A DNA stretch of 32,703 bases from Cuspidothrix issatschenkoi CHARLIE-1 (GCF_002934005.1 NZ_PGEM01000110.1:1-32703); one strand, 5' to 3'. Counted from the stretch's first letter, positions 1 through 9,267 are shown. A program made the numbers and translations. Notes: generated by a model from the sequence alone, not told the origin.

Positions 1-28
1 ACATTTCATTTAGGATTGCTATATTCCC

Positions 29-3000
29 TTAACTTTTAGTTAAAGCTTGATTGATCTGACTTAATAGTTCTTCCATGGAAATAGAACAGGGTAAAATTTG
101 GGTAGCAATTTGACTGACTAAATTTCCTGTAGATGATATGTATTTAGGCTGAGGATATTTACCATCGTTAGTATAATGAGACTGATTTAATTTGGGATCT
201 AGTACCAAAATCGGTGGTAATTTCAACTGTAAATTATTCAGTGAATCAATAGCTTTTTGCAATGCCTGATTAATAGCAGTTTCATTCAAACAAATCAAAA
301 GTAAATCAACACTTTTATGATTAACTTGTTGTATAACTTCTGACCAAGAACTAGCGATATAAGCTCTAAAACCAGCAGTTTGTAAGTATTGAATTAAGGC
401 TTGAAACCATTCATAACCTCGACTATTTTCTTGATTATTAGAGTCGTTAAAAGAATTTTTGAGCGTCTGATAACTCTTAGCCGATTTACGTTTGACCTTA
501 GGCAAATCATTCAGCGTAGCAATATCTATGACTGAAATATTGATAGGGCAATAAATACCGGCAGCAATTTGTAAAACAGATGATAAAGTATCTCCTTGCT
601 GATTATGCAGATGATTTTCTTGATTCAATGGGGTTAAACAAGGAAATACAGACAATCCAGGAATTTGGGAAGCTGCTAAAGTAGTGGCAATATCACAAGT
701 TACCAATGGTAAATTTGCTAATCTTGAGTATTTAATTAATTGTTGTAGATAAGGATTGGCAGTAGAAATTTGCATATCTAGTAAGATCACATCAAACTGC
801 CAAACTCGCGCTAATAAATCAGCTTGATCTAGATCATCTACTTCAATGACGCGATGTTGACGCAAGGAAGGATAAAGGGTAATTACTTCTAATTCTGGAT
901 TGACTAATCTGAGAATTCGTAGGGGCACATTTTTAGAGTTACTCTTATGAGTATTGTCGATCTCTGAATTATTAATGTCTGGAGATTTTGATAAGTTTTC
1001 TAACAGTGATGCTAACGCCAGATGTTTGATTGGTAAGTTTAAAAAACCATCCGCCTGTTTAGTAAATGCTTGCTCTTTTTCTGCTGCTGTGGCTGTTACA
1101 ATTACATGAATATGACGAGTTAAAACATCAGATTTAAGTAAGGTCATGACATCCCAACCAGATAGCAAAGGCAATAAAGGATTTAAAAATATTGCTTTTG
1201 GTTGTAAACGTCGGGCTTTTTCTAGCGCTTCCGTACCCGATCTAGCAATAACTACACGATAACCTAAACCTTTAAGTTGTTCGGTTAATTCCTCAATATA
1301 TTGAGCTACTGCTTCCACTACTAACACCAATCTTTGGGAAGAATTAGACTGATATTGTGGAGAATTATTGAGACTTTGATGGGCAGAATTAGGTATATTA
1401 CCTATCTCCCTCTTGATAACTATATCTTCAGAGTCGGTAAAACTAGCTTTTGGAGGACTGGGAGGTAAAAGTAGGGTAAATTGACTACCTTTACCTTCAC
1501 GAGATAAGAAACTCACATCTCCACCATGCAAGCGAGCTAAAGCCCTAGTTAAAACTAATCCTAACCCAGTTCCTTCAAACTGACGGGTGAGAGGATTTTC
1601 TAATTGCTGGAATTTTTGAAAGATTAAATGTTGTTGTGCTTCAGGAATGCCAATACCTGTATCCCAGACTGTAAAAGCAATCCAACCTTCCCAGTTACTC
1701 ACCCGCAGGCCAATTTCTCCCGATATTTCTGTAAATTTAAAGGCGTTGGAGAGTAAATGTACTAACATTTGCCGTAAGCGTAACTCATCGGCCACCATTT
1801 GTTCTAAACCTGGTTCAATAGCTAGGCTAAATTGATGATTAGATAAAGTTTCATTTTCTGATGGGGATGATTGTTTGCTTTTGTATGTTTGATGATGAAT
1901 ATTTTTAACGTCTGATAAAGCCCGTTCACATACTACTTGAATTTGGACTGGGGTGAGGGTGAGTTCCATCTGTCCCGTTTCCATCCTGGTCAAATCTAAA
2001 ATATCATTCACCACACTCATCAAATGTCTACCACTTTGGTGAATTAGCCCAGCATACCGAGCTTGACGTTCATTTAATTGTCCCAATTGTTGATCTATAA
2101 GTAGGCGAGAAAGTCCTAATACGGCTGTTAATGGTGTTTTTAATTCATGACTAATGCAAGCTAAAAATTCATCTTTCAAGCGATTGAGTTGAATTAAATC
2201 GGCATTTTTAGCGGCTAATTCTTTACAAAGTTGTTGTTGTTCAGTAATATCTGTGGCTAATATTAGCCATAGTTCTTCTGTATTTGGTGGTATTTCTGAT
2301 TCTGTTACCCAAATTTTCAACTCGCTACTATCCAAAAGAACTTTCGCAAATTGCCAAATTCTTTCTTGACCATTTTTGATTTCGACTACACAGGTACAAA
2401 CACCATATTTGTTATCTAAAATACAGCGATTAGAGCTACTATTAATATTGACAGATGCTTTCTGGAGTAATGGCAGGGCTGATGGTAACTGAGGAAAATA
2501 AACTGTCGGTGAAATACTTTGTTTATTCTTGGGAAAAGGGTTTGGTATTTGATTTTCTTGATGTTCAGTGTAAATATATTTAGATGCTTGAGGCTGTTGT
2601 ACAGTCAATATAGTTTCTACCTCTTTTCTAATACCTTCTGGATCTTTTAATACTCCTAGTTGTTGCCACCAAGCTGGGTTTTGAGTTACTACTTCACCAT
2701 TACTAGTTTGTAACATCATCGGCCAGGGTAATCGCCCTAATAAATGTACTATAGATTTGTGAATTTTTGCTTGGGGTTCATTACTGGGTAAGGGAAGAGA
2801 ATTTTTATGCTCATGGTTATACTTGTGATTTACTTCTGTATTGGTAGTATGAATGGGTATTTTGTCCTTGGCTAATAACTGGATGAGACGAAAAATATCC
2901 AAGATGCCCAAATATTTACCATTTCCATCAACAAGTATCCAATCTAATTTTTTTTGTTGTTGTTTCTCTTGATATTTTAAATATAAGCTAAAAGTTTCTA

Positions 3001-3289
3001 AACTTTCTGTTGCGGATATAATCTCTATTGGCTCAATCAGAGATGTATGTAATTGGGATAGTGGTTGGTGTAAATCCAAATTCTGATTATCTGTTTCCAC
3101 TATTAATAACTGTGGCAGTAATCTAGCAGAGTATAATAAGCCGATTGGCCGTTGTTGTAAATTTACTACTACCAAGCGATCGCACTTTTCCTGGACAAAA
3201 ATATCCAGCACTGCTGCTAGAGTGTTTGTATCCAAACAGATTGGTACAATTGCTATCAGTTCATTAAGCGGATACTGTATCATCAACAT
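29..3289 (-). CDS. Hybrid sensor histidine kinase: CBS pair, PAS-like region, HisKA/HATPase, degenerate receivers
   Basis: Predicted soluble signalling kinase of 1086 residues. Two CBS-like motifs occupy about residues 15-60 and 85-140, followed by a PAS-like region (about 183-350). The HisKA box FLACISHELKTPL places the phospho-accepting histidine at H381. The HATPase domain shows the N box (LLSNAFKF, N515), DTGIGIP (about 543-549) and GTGLGL (about 573-578). A receiver-like domain (654-768) has Asn (FLNPLLPLLSGWD, N703) where the phospho-accepting Asp should be, and LVVEA in place of the usual acidic pair. Two further receiver-like stretches (about 790-900 and 955-1040) are weaker. No membrane segment is seen. 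AGAGGA precedes the ATG at 3289. The gene is divergent from kaiABC; I recall a hybrid kinase at the same place in Anabaena PCC 7120. A clock input or output role is inference from position and pseudo-receivers. Confidence 0.88.
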   Translation of the reverse strand: MLMIQYPLNELIAIVPICLDTNTLAAVLDIFVQEKCDRLVVVNLQQRPIGLLYSARLLPQLLIVETDNQNLDLHQPLSQLHTSLIEPIEIISATESLETFSLYLKYQEKQQQKKLDWILVDGNGKYLGILDIFRLIQLLAKDKIPIHTTNTEVNHKYNHEHKNSLPLPSNEPQAKIHKSIVHLLGRLPWPMMLQTSNGEVVTQNPAWWQQLGVLKDPEGIRKEVETILTVQQPQASKYIYTEHQENQIPNPFPKNKQSISPTVYFPQLPSALPLLQKASVNINSSSNRCILDNKYGVCTCVVEIKNGQERIWQFAKVLLDSSELKIWVTESEIPPNTEELWLILATDITEQQQLCKELAAKNADLIQLNRLKDEFLACISHELKTPLTAVLGLSRLLIDQQLGQLNERQARYAGLIHQSGRHLMSVVNDILDLTRMETGQMELTLTPVQIQVVCERALSDVKNIHHQTYKSKQSSPSENETLSNHQFSLAIEPGLEQMVADELRLRQMLVHLLSNAFKFTEISGEIGLRVSNWEGWIAFTVWDTGIGIPEAQQHLIFQKFQQLENPLTRQFEGTGLGLVLTRALARLHGGDVSFLSREGKGSQFTLLLPPSPPKASFTDSEDIVIKREIGNIPNSAHQSLNNSPQYQSNSSQRLVLVVEAVAQYIEELTEQLKGLGYRVVIARSGTEALEKARRLQPKAIFLNPLLPLLSGWDVMTLLKSDVLTRHIHVIVTATAAEKEQAFTKQADGFLNLPIKHLALASLLENLSKSPDINNSEIDNTHKSNSKNVPLRILRLVNPELEVITLYPSLRQHRVIEVDDLDQADLLARVWQFDVILLDMQISTANPYLQQLIKYSRLANLPLVTCDIATTLAASQIPGLSVFPCLTPLNQENHLHNQQGDTLSSVLQIAAGIYCPINISVIDIATLNDLPKVKRKSAKSYQTLKNSFNDSNNQENSRGYEWFQALIQYLQTAGFRAYIASSWSEVIQQVNHKSVDLLLICLNETAINQALQKAIDSLNNLQLKLPPILVLDPKLNQSHYTNDGKYPQPKYISSTGNLVSQIATQILPCSISMEELLSQINQALTKS

Positions 3290-3882
3290 AAGTCCTCTGA
3301 GGTCATGCTTCTTGTGATCAACTCTGGCATCGTCATCACCATTGCGGGGAGATGGTTTTTTAGCCTAAAGCTCCTGCAAGAATATTGAATAATGGCTATG
3401 CCATGCTATACCCGGTTACGGTTAAACTCCTACACAATGGGATTCTAGCTTCTACATCCATGGGCGGAAAGCCAAGCATGAATAATTTTTACTGGGATGG
3501 TACTGGCTTGTGTTTCCATGCTGAACAAGCAGCTATTTTCACCAAGTTGCTTAGGTACTTATTGGAAGTTATCATCTTTTGATAGTGACAACTACAACAA
3601 TAATTATGACCCTAAATATCTGCTTTAGAACCTTGAGGAATTATAATGATTTAAAATGCGACAATTCTTTAAATTCGTTTAAGTATCTTATCAAGGAGTA
3701 AAATAATGTCATCTATCTTCAACTAGATATGAGTAAAAGCACATCATCAAGCAGAAACCACATTCCCTGGTTAGATGTTGTATCGAGCATTTAATGGCTT
3801 ATTCAACTCCCTATTCCCTAATTCTCCTGACTGAAGGGTTCACATATCTCATTTTTCACGATTCATAGTCTATAAAAAGTAG
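3290..3882. other. Gene-free 593-bp spacer between the kinase and kaiA
   Basis: No convincing gene. It must carry the divergent promoters of the kinase and kaiA. The stretch 3385-3480 reads on the minus strand like the tail and right end of an IS200/IS605-type element (GAAGCTAGAATCCCA followed by a small GGCTATGCC/GGCATAGCC hairpin); this is a weak, memory-based resemblance. At 3693-3708 a good ribosome-binding site (AAGGAG) precedes an ATG that opens only a six-codon frame ending in TAG, which may be a gene relic or a leader peptide. A CCCTATTCCCTAATTC heptamer-like stretch lies near 3810. Confidence 0.4.
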
Positions 3883-4455
3883 ATGTTAGTACCTATATTG
3901 CTTTTACAAACAAAAATAAAACAAATTATTGATAAACCATTTGCAGAACCAAAGCATCAAGGTTTAGTGATTCAAATAGGCAATGCTGTTCACAAAAATC
4001 TTAGCCAATGGTATTGGCAACCAACTCATGCACCATCTAATCAAATAGTTTTGTTAACAGGCTATCACCAGCAAAAATTAGCCAATCAAGGTAATTATTT
4101 TTTAGCCCTTAGTCACGAGCAAAAACCAGCAAGTTTTCAAAAGATGAATGCCAATGAAAAAGAGAACGTTTTAGCAGAACTTAAATCAGATTACCGAGAA
4201 ATTGTTATCAATTATTTTATCACTGATCAAGGATTAAAAGAAAAAATTGATAAATTTATTAATGACTTATTCTATGCTAATATTCCTGTGCCACAAATCA
4301 TCGAAATCCACATGGAAGTAATTGACGAATTTGCCAAGCAACTGAGGCTAGAAGGTAGAAGTGATGAAACTTTGCTAGATTATCGTTTAACCTTAATAGA
4401 TATTTTGGCACATCTTTGTGAGATGTATCGCTGTTCTGTTGCTAAAATCATCTGA
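3883..4455 (+). CDS. kaiA: Circadian clock protein KaiA, short form
   Basis: KaiA stimulates KaiC autophosphorylation by binding the KaiC C-terminal tail. This protein has 190 residues, against about 284 in Synechococcus elongatus. Residues from about 84 to 190 match the C-terminal KaiC-binding and dimerisation domain: SDYREIVINYF, IPVPQIIEIHMEVIDEFAKQ, LRLEGRSDETLLDYRLTLID and ILAHLCEMYR. The N-terminal pseudo-receiver of long KaiA is absent; residues 1-80 do not resemble it. Short KaiA is known from filamentous cyanobacteria, with about 102 residues in Anabaena PCC 7120. An internal ATG at 4144 (MNANEKEN) would give a 103-residue protein close to that length, so the true start is uncertain, and neither start has a strong ribosome-binding site. 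The gene is followed by kaiB after 130 bp. Confidence 0.9.
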   Translation: MLVPILLLQTKIKQIIDKPFAEPKHQGLVIQIGNAVHKNLSQWYWQPTHAPSNQIVLLTGYHQQKLANQGNYFLALSHEQKPASFQKMNANEKENVLAELKSDYREIVINYFITDQGLKEKIDKFINDLFYANIPVPQIIEIHMEVIDEFAKQLRLEGRSDETLLDYRLTLIDILAHLCEMYRCSVAKII

Positions 4456-4508
4456 ATACCTCCCAGTGAATTTTGTGGTTAGATTCATGATCACTCCATG
4501 GGTGAGTC

Positions 4509-4533
4509 TACCTGAACAATCTGTACTCAGGTA
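4509..4533 (+). promoter_or_regulatory. Hairpin in the kaiA-kaiB spacer
   Basis: TACCTGA (4509-4515) and TCAGGTA (4527-4533) form a perfect 7-bp stem with an 11-nt loop, 53 bp before kaiB. No long T-run follows, so it may be an attenuator, an RNA-processing structure or an operator rather than a full terminator. Its function is inferred only. Confidence 0.35.
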
Positions 4534-4585
4534 AGTTTGTGTGCATTTTTATGGGCTATGTCTATTTGTTAGGAGTTTATATTTT

Positions 4586-4900
4586 ATGAATCCAGCCAAA
4601 AAAACCTATGTTCTCAAGCTTTATGTAGCAGGGAACACACCTAATTCCGTCCGAGCACTAAAAACGCTGAAAAATATCTTAGAACAGGAATTTCAGGGTG
4701 TTTATGCCCTCAAAGTAATTGATGTCCTGAAAAATCCCCAACTAGCCGAAGAAGATAAAATTCTGGCTACACCAACATTGTCAAAAATTTTGCCCCCTCC
4801 TGTACGAAAAATCATTGGTGATCTCACAGACAGAGAAAGAGTGTTGATTGGATTGGATCTACTGTATGAAGAACTAAATGAAGAAAATGATAAAGAGTAA
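4586..4900 (+). CDS. kaiB: Circadian clock protein KaiB
   Basis: KaiB is the fold-switching, thioredoxin-like clock component that binds the KaiC CI ring after S/T phosphorylation, sequesters KaiA and recruits output kinases. The 104-residue product is almost the canonical sequence: [19 protein letters not shown], the [20 protein letters not shown] block, [19 protein letters not shown] and [13 protein letters not shown] chose the ATG at 4586 because AGGAG lies at 4571-4575 with good spacing and the length matches other KaiBs (about 102). An in-frame ATG at 4541 would add 15 non-conserved residues. The C-terminus is acidic ([10 protein letters not shown]), as usual. kaiC follows after 87 bp, consistent with a kaiBC transcript. 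Confidence 0.97.
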   Translation: MNPAKKTYVLKLYVAGNTPNSVRALKTLKNILEQEFQGVYALKVIDVLKNPQLAEEDKILATPTLSKILPPPVRKIIGDLTDRERVLIGLDLLYEELNEENDKE

Positions 4901-4987
4901 GATAACATATTTATTTAGTTATTAAAAATGATTTAAAACTTTCTTGATTTTAAAAAATTGGGTTGAATACCCATCTTTAGATAAACC

Positions 4988-6547
4988 ATGAGTAGCAAAG
5001 AACAATCGGAACAAAAAAACATATCTAGTGGTGGTGTAGAGAAAATTCGGACAATGATCGAAGGCTTTGATGATATTAGTCATGGCGGTTTACCTGTAGG
5101 TAGAACTACATTAGTTAGTGGTACTTCCGGCACTGGCAAAACTCTGTTATCATTGCAGTTTTTGTATAATGGAATCACCTATTTTGAAGAAGCAGGAGTA
5201 TTTGTCACCTTTGAAGAATCACCCAGTGACATTATTAAAAATGCCCATATTTTTGACTGGAATCTACAACGTTTAATTGATGAAGGTAAATTATTTATTT
5301 TAGACGCATCTCCTGATCCCGAAGGTCAGGATATTGTTGGTAATTTTGATTTGTCGGCTTTGATTGAAAGGTTACAATATGCTATCCGTAAATATAAAGC
5401 CAAAAGAGTTTCCATTGACTCCATGACAGCTATATTTCAACAATATGAAGCTGTGGGGGTAGTGCGGCGGGAAATTTTTCGCTTGGTAGCAAGACTAAAA
5501 CAATTGAATGTCACTACCATTATTACCACTGAAAGGTCTGAAGAATATGGACCTGTGGCATCCTTTGGTGTGGAAGAATTTGTTTCTGATAATGTGGTGA
5601 TTGTTCGCAACGTTTTAGAAGGAGAACGGCGGCGACGCACTCTAGAAATTCTCAAATTGCGCGGAACAACCCACATGAAAGGTGAATATCCTTTCACTAT
5701 TACTAATGCAGGAGTGAATATATTCCCCTTAGGAGCAATGCGGTTAACACAACGTTCTTCTAATGTCCGAGTATCTTCTGGAGTAAAAATTCTAGATGAA
5801 ATGTGTGGTGGTGGTTTCTTTAAAGACTCGATTATTTTAGCCACAGGAGCTACTGGTACTGGTAAAACTTTATTAGTTAGTAAGTTTATTCAAGATGGCT
5901 GTGTTAATGGTGAACGAGCAATATTGTTTGCTTATGAAGAATCTCGCGCCCAGCTTTCACGAAATGCTTATTCCTGGGGAATTGATTTTGAGGAATTGGA
6001 ACATCAAGGATTATTGAAAATAATTTGTACCTATCCTGAATCCACTGGTTTAGAAGATCACTTACAAATTATTAAATCAGAAATATCCCATTTTAAACCT
6101 GCCCGCATTGCCATTGACTCCCTTTCGGCTATGGCCAGAGGTGTCAGTAATAATGCTTTTCGTCAGTTCGTTATTGGTGTGACAGGTTATGCCAAACAGG
6201 AAGAAATTACTGGGTTCTTTACCAATACCACCGATCAATTTATGGGTTCTCATTCCATTACGGATTCCCATATTTCCACAATTACAGACACGATTTTGAT
6301 GTTGCAATATGTAGAAATTCGTGGCGAAATGTCCCGGGCAATTAATGTATTTAAAATGCGCGGCTCGTGGCATGACAAGGGAATTCGTGAATATAATATC
6401 ACGGCCGATGGACCAGACATTAAAGATTCATTCCGCAACTATGAGCGCATTGTTAGCGGTGCGCCCACTCGCGTTATCATAGACGAAAAGGCGGAACTTT
6501 CTCGCATTGTCAAACGATTTGAAGACAAACCGAGTTCTGAGGCTTAA
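4988..6547 (+). CDS. kaiC: Circadian clock ATPase/autokinase KaiC
   Basis: Hexameric double-RecA-fold clock core protein of 519 residues, the same length as S. elongatus KaiC. CI has Walker A GTSGTGKT (45-52) and catalytic glutamates E76/E77. CII has Walker A GATGTGKT (287-294) and E317/E318. The phosphorylation sites are intact as S430/T431 in TDSHISTITD, equivalent to S431/T432, with T425 next to them. The C-terminal A-loop and tail region that KaiA binds (about 485-519) is present. The N-terminal leader is diverged, as usual. The ATG at 4988 has no clear Shine-Dalgarno sequence; a small hairpin (TGGGT/ACCCA, 4959-4973) sits just upstream. All catalytic residues are in place, so the oscillator core should work despite the shortened KaiA. 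Confidence 0.98.
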   Translation: MSSKEQSEQKNISSGGVEKIRTMIEGFDDISHGGLPVGRTTLVSGTSGTGKTLLSLQFLYNGITYFEEAGVFVTFEESPSDIIKNAHIFDWNLQRLIDEGKLFILDASPDPEGQDIVGNFDLSALIERLQYAIRKYKAKRVSIDSMTAIFQQYEAVGVVRREIFRLVARLKQLNVTTIITTERSEEYGPVASFGVEEFVSDNVVIVRNVLEGERRRRTLEILKLRGTTHMKGEYPFTITNAGVNIFPLGAMRLTQRSSNVRVSSGVKILDEMCGGGFFKDSIILATGATGTGKTLLVSKFIQDGCVNGERAILFAYEESRAQLSRNAYSWGIDFEELEHQGLLKIICTYPESTGLEDHLQIIKSEISHFKPARIAIDSLSAMARGVSNNAFRQFVIGVTGYAKQEEITGFFTNTTDQFMGSHSITDSHISTITDTILMLQYVEIRGEMSRAINVFKMRGSWHDKGIREYNITADGPDIKDSFRNYERIVSGAPTRVIIDEKAELSRIVKRFEDKPSSEA

Positions 6548-6656
6548 AATAGAGAACAGTGCGATATTTCTTTCCAAATCTTAAGATCGTGCTATATTTT
6601 GTTTTGAAGGCAAGTATTCTACCGCTAAATTAATATTGTTTGTGTGAGGGGATGCG

Positions 6657-8678
6657 GTGAAAAAACAGCAATTATTCTATAGTTTCTTACCTAGTGTTAC
6701 AGCAGCAGTATTAACCACTCAGCCCGCTTGGGCTAATGAGATTAAAATTGCTGATGTAAAACTCAAGTCTGTTCCTAGTGAGTTAATTTCCACCAATCCG
6801 GGAAATTCATTCACAGACTATAACTTATTACCTAAGAATAAAGTCAATACTAACTTAGGATTACTACCTCCTAGTTATTTGAGTCAAGCTAGTAACCCTC
6901 CTTTCGGCGGTCGGACTCTACCGCCAATCATAGCTGACAGTCGGCTAGGAATGGCAGGGGAAAATACATATCAAAAAGATGAAAGCAGATTTGTTACTTT
7001 TTCTGAACTATCAAATTCAAATCCTAGAAAAGTGATTGTTAGTAGTTCCCAATCTAATAATTTAGGTGACACACAACAGGAATTTTCCAGTAGTGATACC
7101 AAAGTAAGCAAATTAATAGAAGCTAGTCAATGCCCACAGCAACAGGCTAAGACAGGGGCAGCTTTGCTTGTGAATGCTAATAACTGTTTACCGCCAACCA
7201 GTGGTAATTTGATAGCCCAAACAACTATACCGACTACATCGGAAAAGACTACAGCACCAACAACGGAGAATGTTAATTCTGCCCCTAGTCAGGGGGTAGA
7301 TTTCTCTAGTAAACCTCCTAACACGCCTAATAATCTCAATCCTAGTCCTAACCCCCTGTTATATCCCACCCAAGCGGATGAAGTAAAAATTCAGGGAACT
7401 CAGGCGATTAGTTTGGCAGAGGCTTTAGAACTGGCTAAACGAAATAATAATGAGTTACAGGGGTCTATATTGGAGTTAGAACGGACTAAGGCGGCATTGC
7501 GGGAAGCGCAAGCGGCTTTATTACCTACTGTGGATTTAAGTGCTGATATTATCAATTCTCGGGATGTAGGGGCTACACTTAGTGCAAAACAACGACAGGA
7601 AGTAAATCCTTCAGCACCAGATGCTACATCTAGCACAGCATTTACTGGTAATGCACGGATAAAATATGATCTTTATACATCTGGTAGACGAAAATACACA
7701 ATTAAAGAAGCAGAGGAGCGCATCCGGTTTCAAGAATTAGATGTAGAAACGAAATCAGAACAACTTCGTCTAGATGTGGCTAGAGCGTATTATAATCTAC
7801 AGCAAGCTGACGAAAATGTGAGAATTTCTCAATCAGCAGTAGAAAATGCCCAAGCAAGTTTGAAAGATGCCAATGCTTTGGAACGGGCAGGTGTGGGGAC
7901 TCGTTTTGATGTGTTGCGATCGCAGGTAAACTTAGCCAACGCTCAACAAAAATTAACTCAAGCTCTTTCTGATAAACAAATTGCCCGGCGCAATTTAGCA
8001 CCTTTATTAAATTTACCCCAGTCTGTAAGTATCAGGGCTGGTGATCCAGTAAAATTAGCCGGCTTATGGCAACATCCCTTAGAACAAAGTATCATTTTAG
8101 CCTATCAAAACCGTCCTGAACTACAACAGCAATTAGCACAGCGCAATATTGGTGAAGCCCAGAAAAAACAAGCTTTATCAGCTTTGGGTCCAGAAGTGAG
8201 TTTAGTGGGGCAGTACAACTTATTTGATCGCTTTAATGATATTTTAAACGTTGTCGATGGTTATTCCGTGGGAGTGCAAGCCACCCTCCGTTTATATGAT
8301 GGAGGAGCAGCAAAAGCTAGAGCCGCCCAAGCCCAAAAGAGGATAGCGATCGCGGAAACTGGATTTTCTGAGGAGAAAAATAAAATCCGCCTCCAGGTAG
8401 AACAAGCATACTATACCCAATCAGCCAATTTAGAAAATGTACAAACATCTAATGTAGCTTTAGAACAAGCTAAAGAATCTTTAAGATTAGCTCGGTTAAG
8501 ATTCCAAGCCGGTGTAGGTACTCAAACCGATGTAATTAACGCTGAAAATGACCTGACTCAATCTGAAGCTAATCGCCTAAAAGCAATCATAGATTACAAT
8601 CGCGCCTTAACAGAATTACAAAGGGCTGTGACTATGAGAGGTTTAAATCAGTTACAAACATCCGGAGGAGTCAAGTAA
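6657..8678 (+). CDS. hgdD: TolC-family outer membrane efflux protein (HgdD-like)
   Basis: Outer membrane channel partner for ABC/MFP or RND exporters. The 673-residue product has a signal peptide (cleavage near AWA-N, residue 26), then a long Ser/Thr/Pro-rich, poorly conserved segment (about 30-240), then the duplicated OEP repeat. Repeat one begins at about 248 (ISLAEALELAKRNNNEL) with the helical hairpin DVARAYYNLQQADENVRIS. Repeat two (about 455-660) has VEQAYYTQSANLENVQTS and LARLRFQAGVGTQTDVINAE. The start is GTG with GAGGGG at 6646-6651. In Anabaena PCC 7120 the gene after kaiC is the TolC homologue HgdD, needed for heterocyst glycolipid export with DevBCA and for siderophore and drug export; I assign the name by this synteny and family. 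It follows kaiC by 109 bp on the same strand. Confidence 0.88.
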   Translation: MKKQQLFYSFLPSVTAAVLTTQPAWANEIKIADVKLKSVPSELISTNPGNSFTDYNLLPKNKVNTNLGLLPPSYLSQASNPPFGGRTLPPIIADSRLGMAGENTYQKDESRFVTFSELSNSNPRKVIVSSSQSNNLGDTQQEFSSSDTKVSKLIEASQCPQQQAKTGAALLVNANNCLPPTSGNLIAQTTIPTTSEKTTAPTTENVNSAPSQGVDFSSKPPNTPNNLNPSPNPLLYPTQADEVKIQGTQAISLAEALELAKRNNNELQGSILELERTKAALREAQAALLPTVDLSADIINSRDVGATLSAKQRQEVNPSAPDATSSTAFTGNARIKYDLYTSGRRKYTIKEAEERIRFQELDVETKSEQLRLDVARAYYNLQQADENVRISQSAVENAQASLKDANALERAGVGTRFDVLRSQVNLANAQQKLTQALSDKQIARRNLAPLLNLPQSVSIRAGDPVKLAGLWQHPLEQSIILAYQNRPELQQQLAQRNIGEAQKKQALSALGPEVSLVGQYNLFDRFNDILNVVDGYSVGVQATLRLYDGGAAKARAAQAQKRIAIAETGFSEEKNKIRLQVEQAYYTQSANLENVQTSNVALEQAKESLRLARLRFQAGVGTQTDVINAENDLTQSEANRLKAIIDYNRALTELQRAVTMRGLNQLQTSGGVK

Positions 8679-8784
8679 GAGGTAGGGGAGCAGGGGAGTC
8701 GGGAGGCAGGTGGAGTTTTATTGCTTCTTGCCAATGCTGTAAAATAGTATTCAACTTTTCAAACTCTGGTGTCGGCCAAAATTC

Positions 8785-9174
8785 ATGACTACAGTTACAT
8801 CACAAGAGATAGCAAAATTTCGTTCTCATTTGGTAGATGATCCTCAAGCTATGGAAGCATTAGACTTGATAGAGGATTGCGATGGAGATTTGGAAGATGC
8901 GGTAATGACTCTGGCTATTCGAGCAGGACAAGAACCAGAAGAAACTAATTCCGAGTGGTTGGCAGGGTTGGCGAAAAAATGGCGGTCTGTAATTTGTCAA
9001 CAAGAATATCGAGAGGACTTGTTAAATGGGTCAATTCAAGAGATGATTATACATCTAAGGACAATCCCCACTTTTCCCAAAATTCTGGCCACGCCGGTGT
9101 TAATTTATATTCTCAAACAAGGTGTAAATAATTTTTGCGAACCTTTGGATTTGCTGAAATTACATCAATCCTGA
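8785..9174 (+). CDS. Conserved hypothetical protein with UBA/CUE-like N-terminus
   Basis: A soluble 129-residue protein of unknown function. Residues about 17-47 (DPQAMEALDLIEDCDGDLED, then AVMTLAIRAG) resemble the three-helix UBA/CUE pattern, in which an acidic DGDLEDA turn precedes a hydrophobic helix. The rest is helical, with WLAGLAKKWRSVIC and a C-terminal hydrophobic stretch (ILATPVLIYILKQGV) too short to call a membrane segment with confidence. It lies 106 bp after the TolC gene, and the spacer is G-rich (GGGGAGCAGGGGAG). No function is inferred. Confidence 0.7.
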   Translation: MTTVTSQEIAKFRSHLVDDPQAMEALDLIEDCDGDLEDAVMTLAIRAGQEPEETNSEWLAGLAKKWRSVICQQEYREDLLNGSIQEMIIHLRTIPTFPKILATPVLIYILKQGVNNFCEPLDLLKLHQS

Positions 9175-9206
9175 GTTCCAAATATTACAGCAGAAGGCAG
9201 GAGGTA

Positions 9207-9267
9207 GCACTTCGGCTTACTTCGACCCTTCGACTAGCGGCATCGCAAGCTTAGTACAAGTCGCTCA
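9207..9267. repeat. Interspersed repeat fragment between two hypothetical genes
   Basis: The spacer carries ACTTCGGCTTACTTCGACC followed by TAGTACAAGTCGCTCAGTG, a phrase I recognise as a dispersed low-complexity repeat of Nostocales genomes (ACTTCG/CTCAGTACAAGTCG type). It is non-coding, and the GGCAGGAAGG after it is not placed as a ribosome-binding site for the downstream ATG. Confidence 0.4.

Noticed and set aside
3385-3582. A 65-codon plus-strand frame upstream of kaiA
   Set aside because: No ribosome-binding site, no recognisable domain, and the composition resembles an IS-end relic; treated as spacer.
4541-4585. An upstream ATG extending KaiB by 15 residues
   Set aside because: The AGGAG at 4571 and the family length point to ATG 4586.
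5437-6438. Minus-strand reading frames of 62 to 135 codons inside kaiC
   Set aside because: They are antisense shadows of a highly conserved gene and have no independent features.
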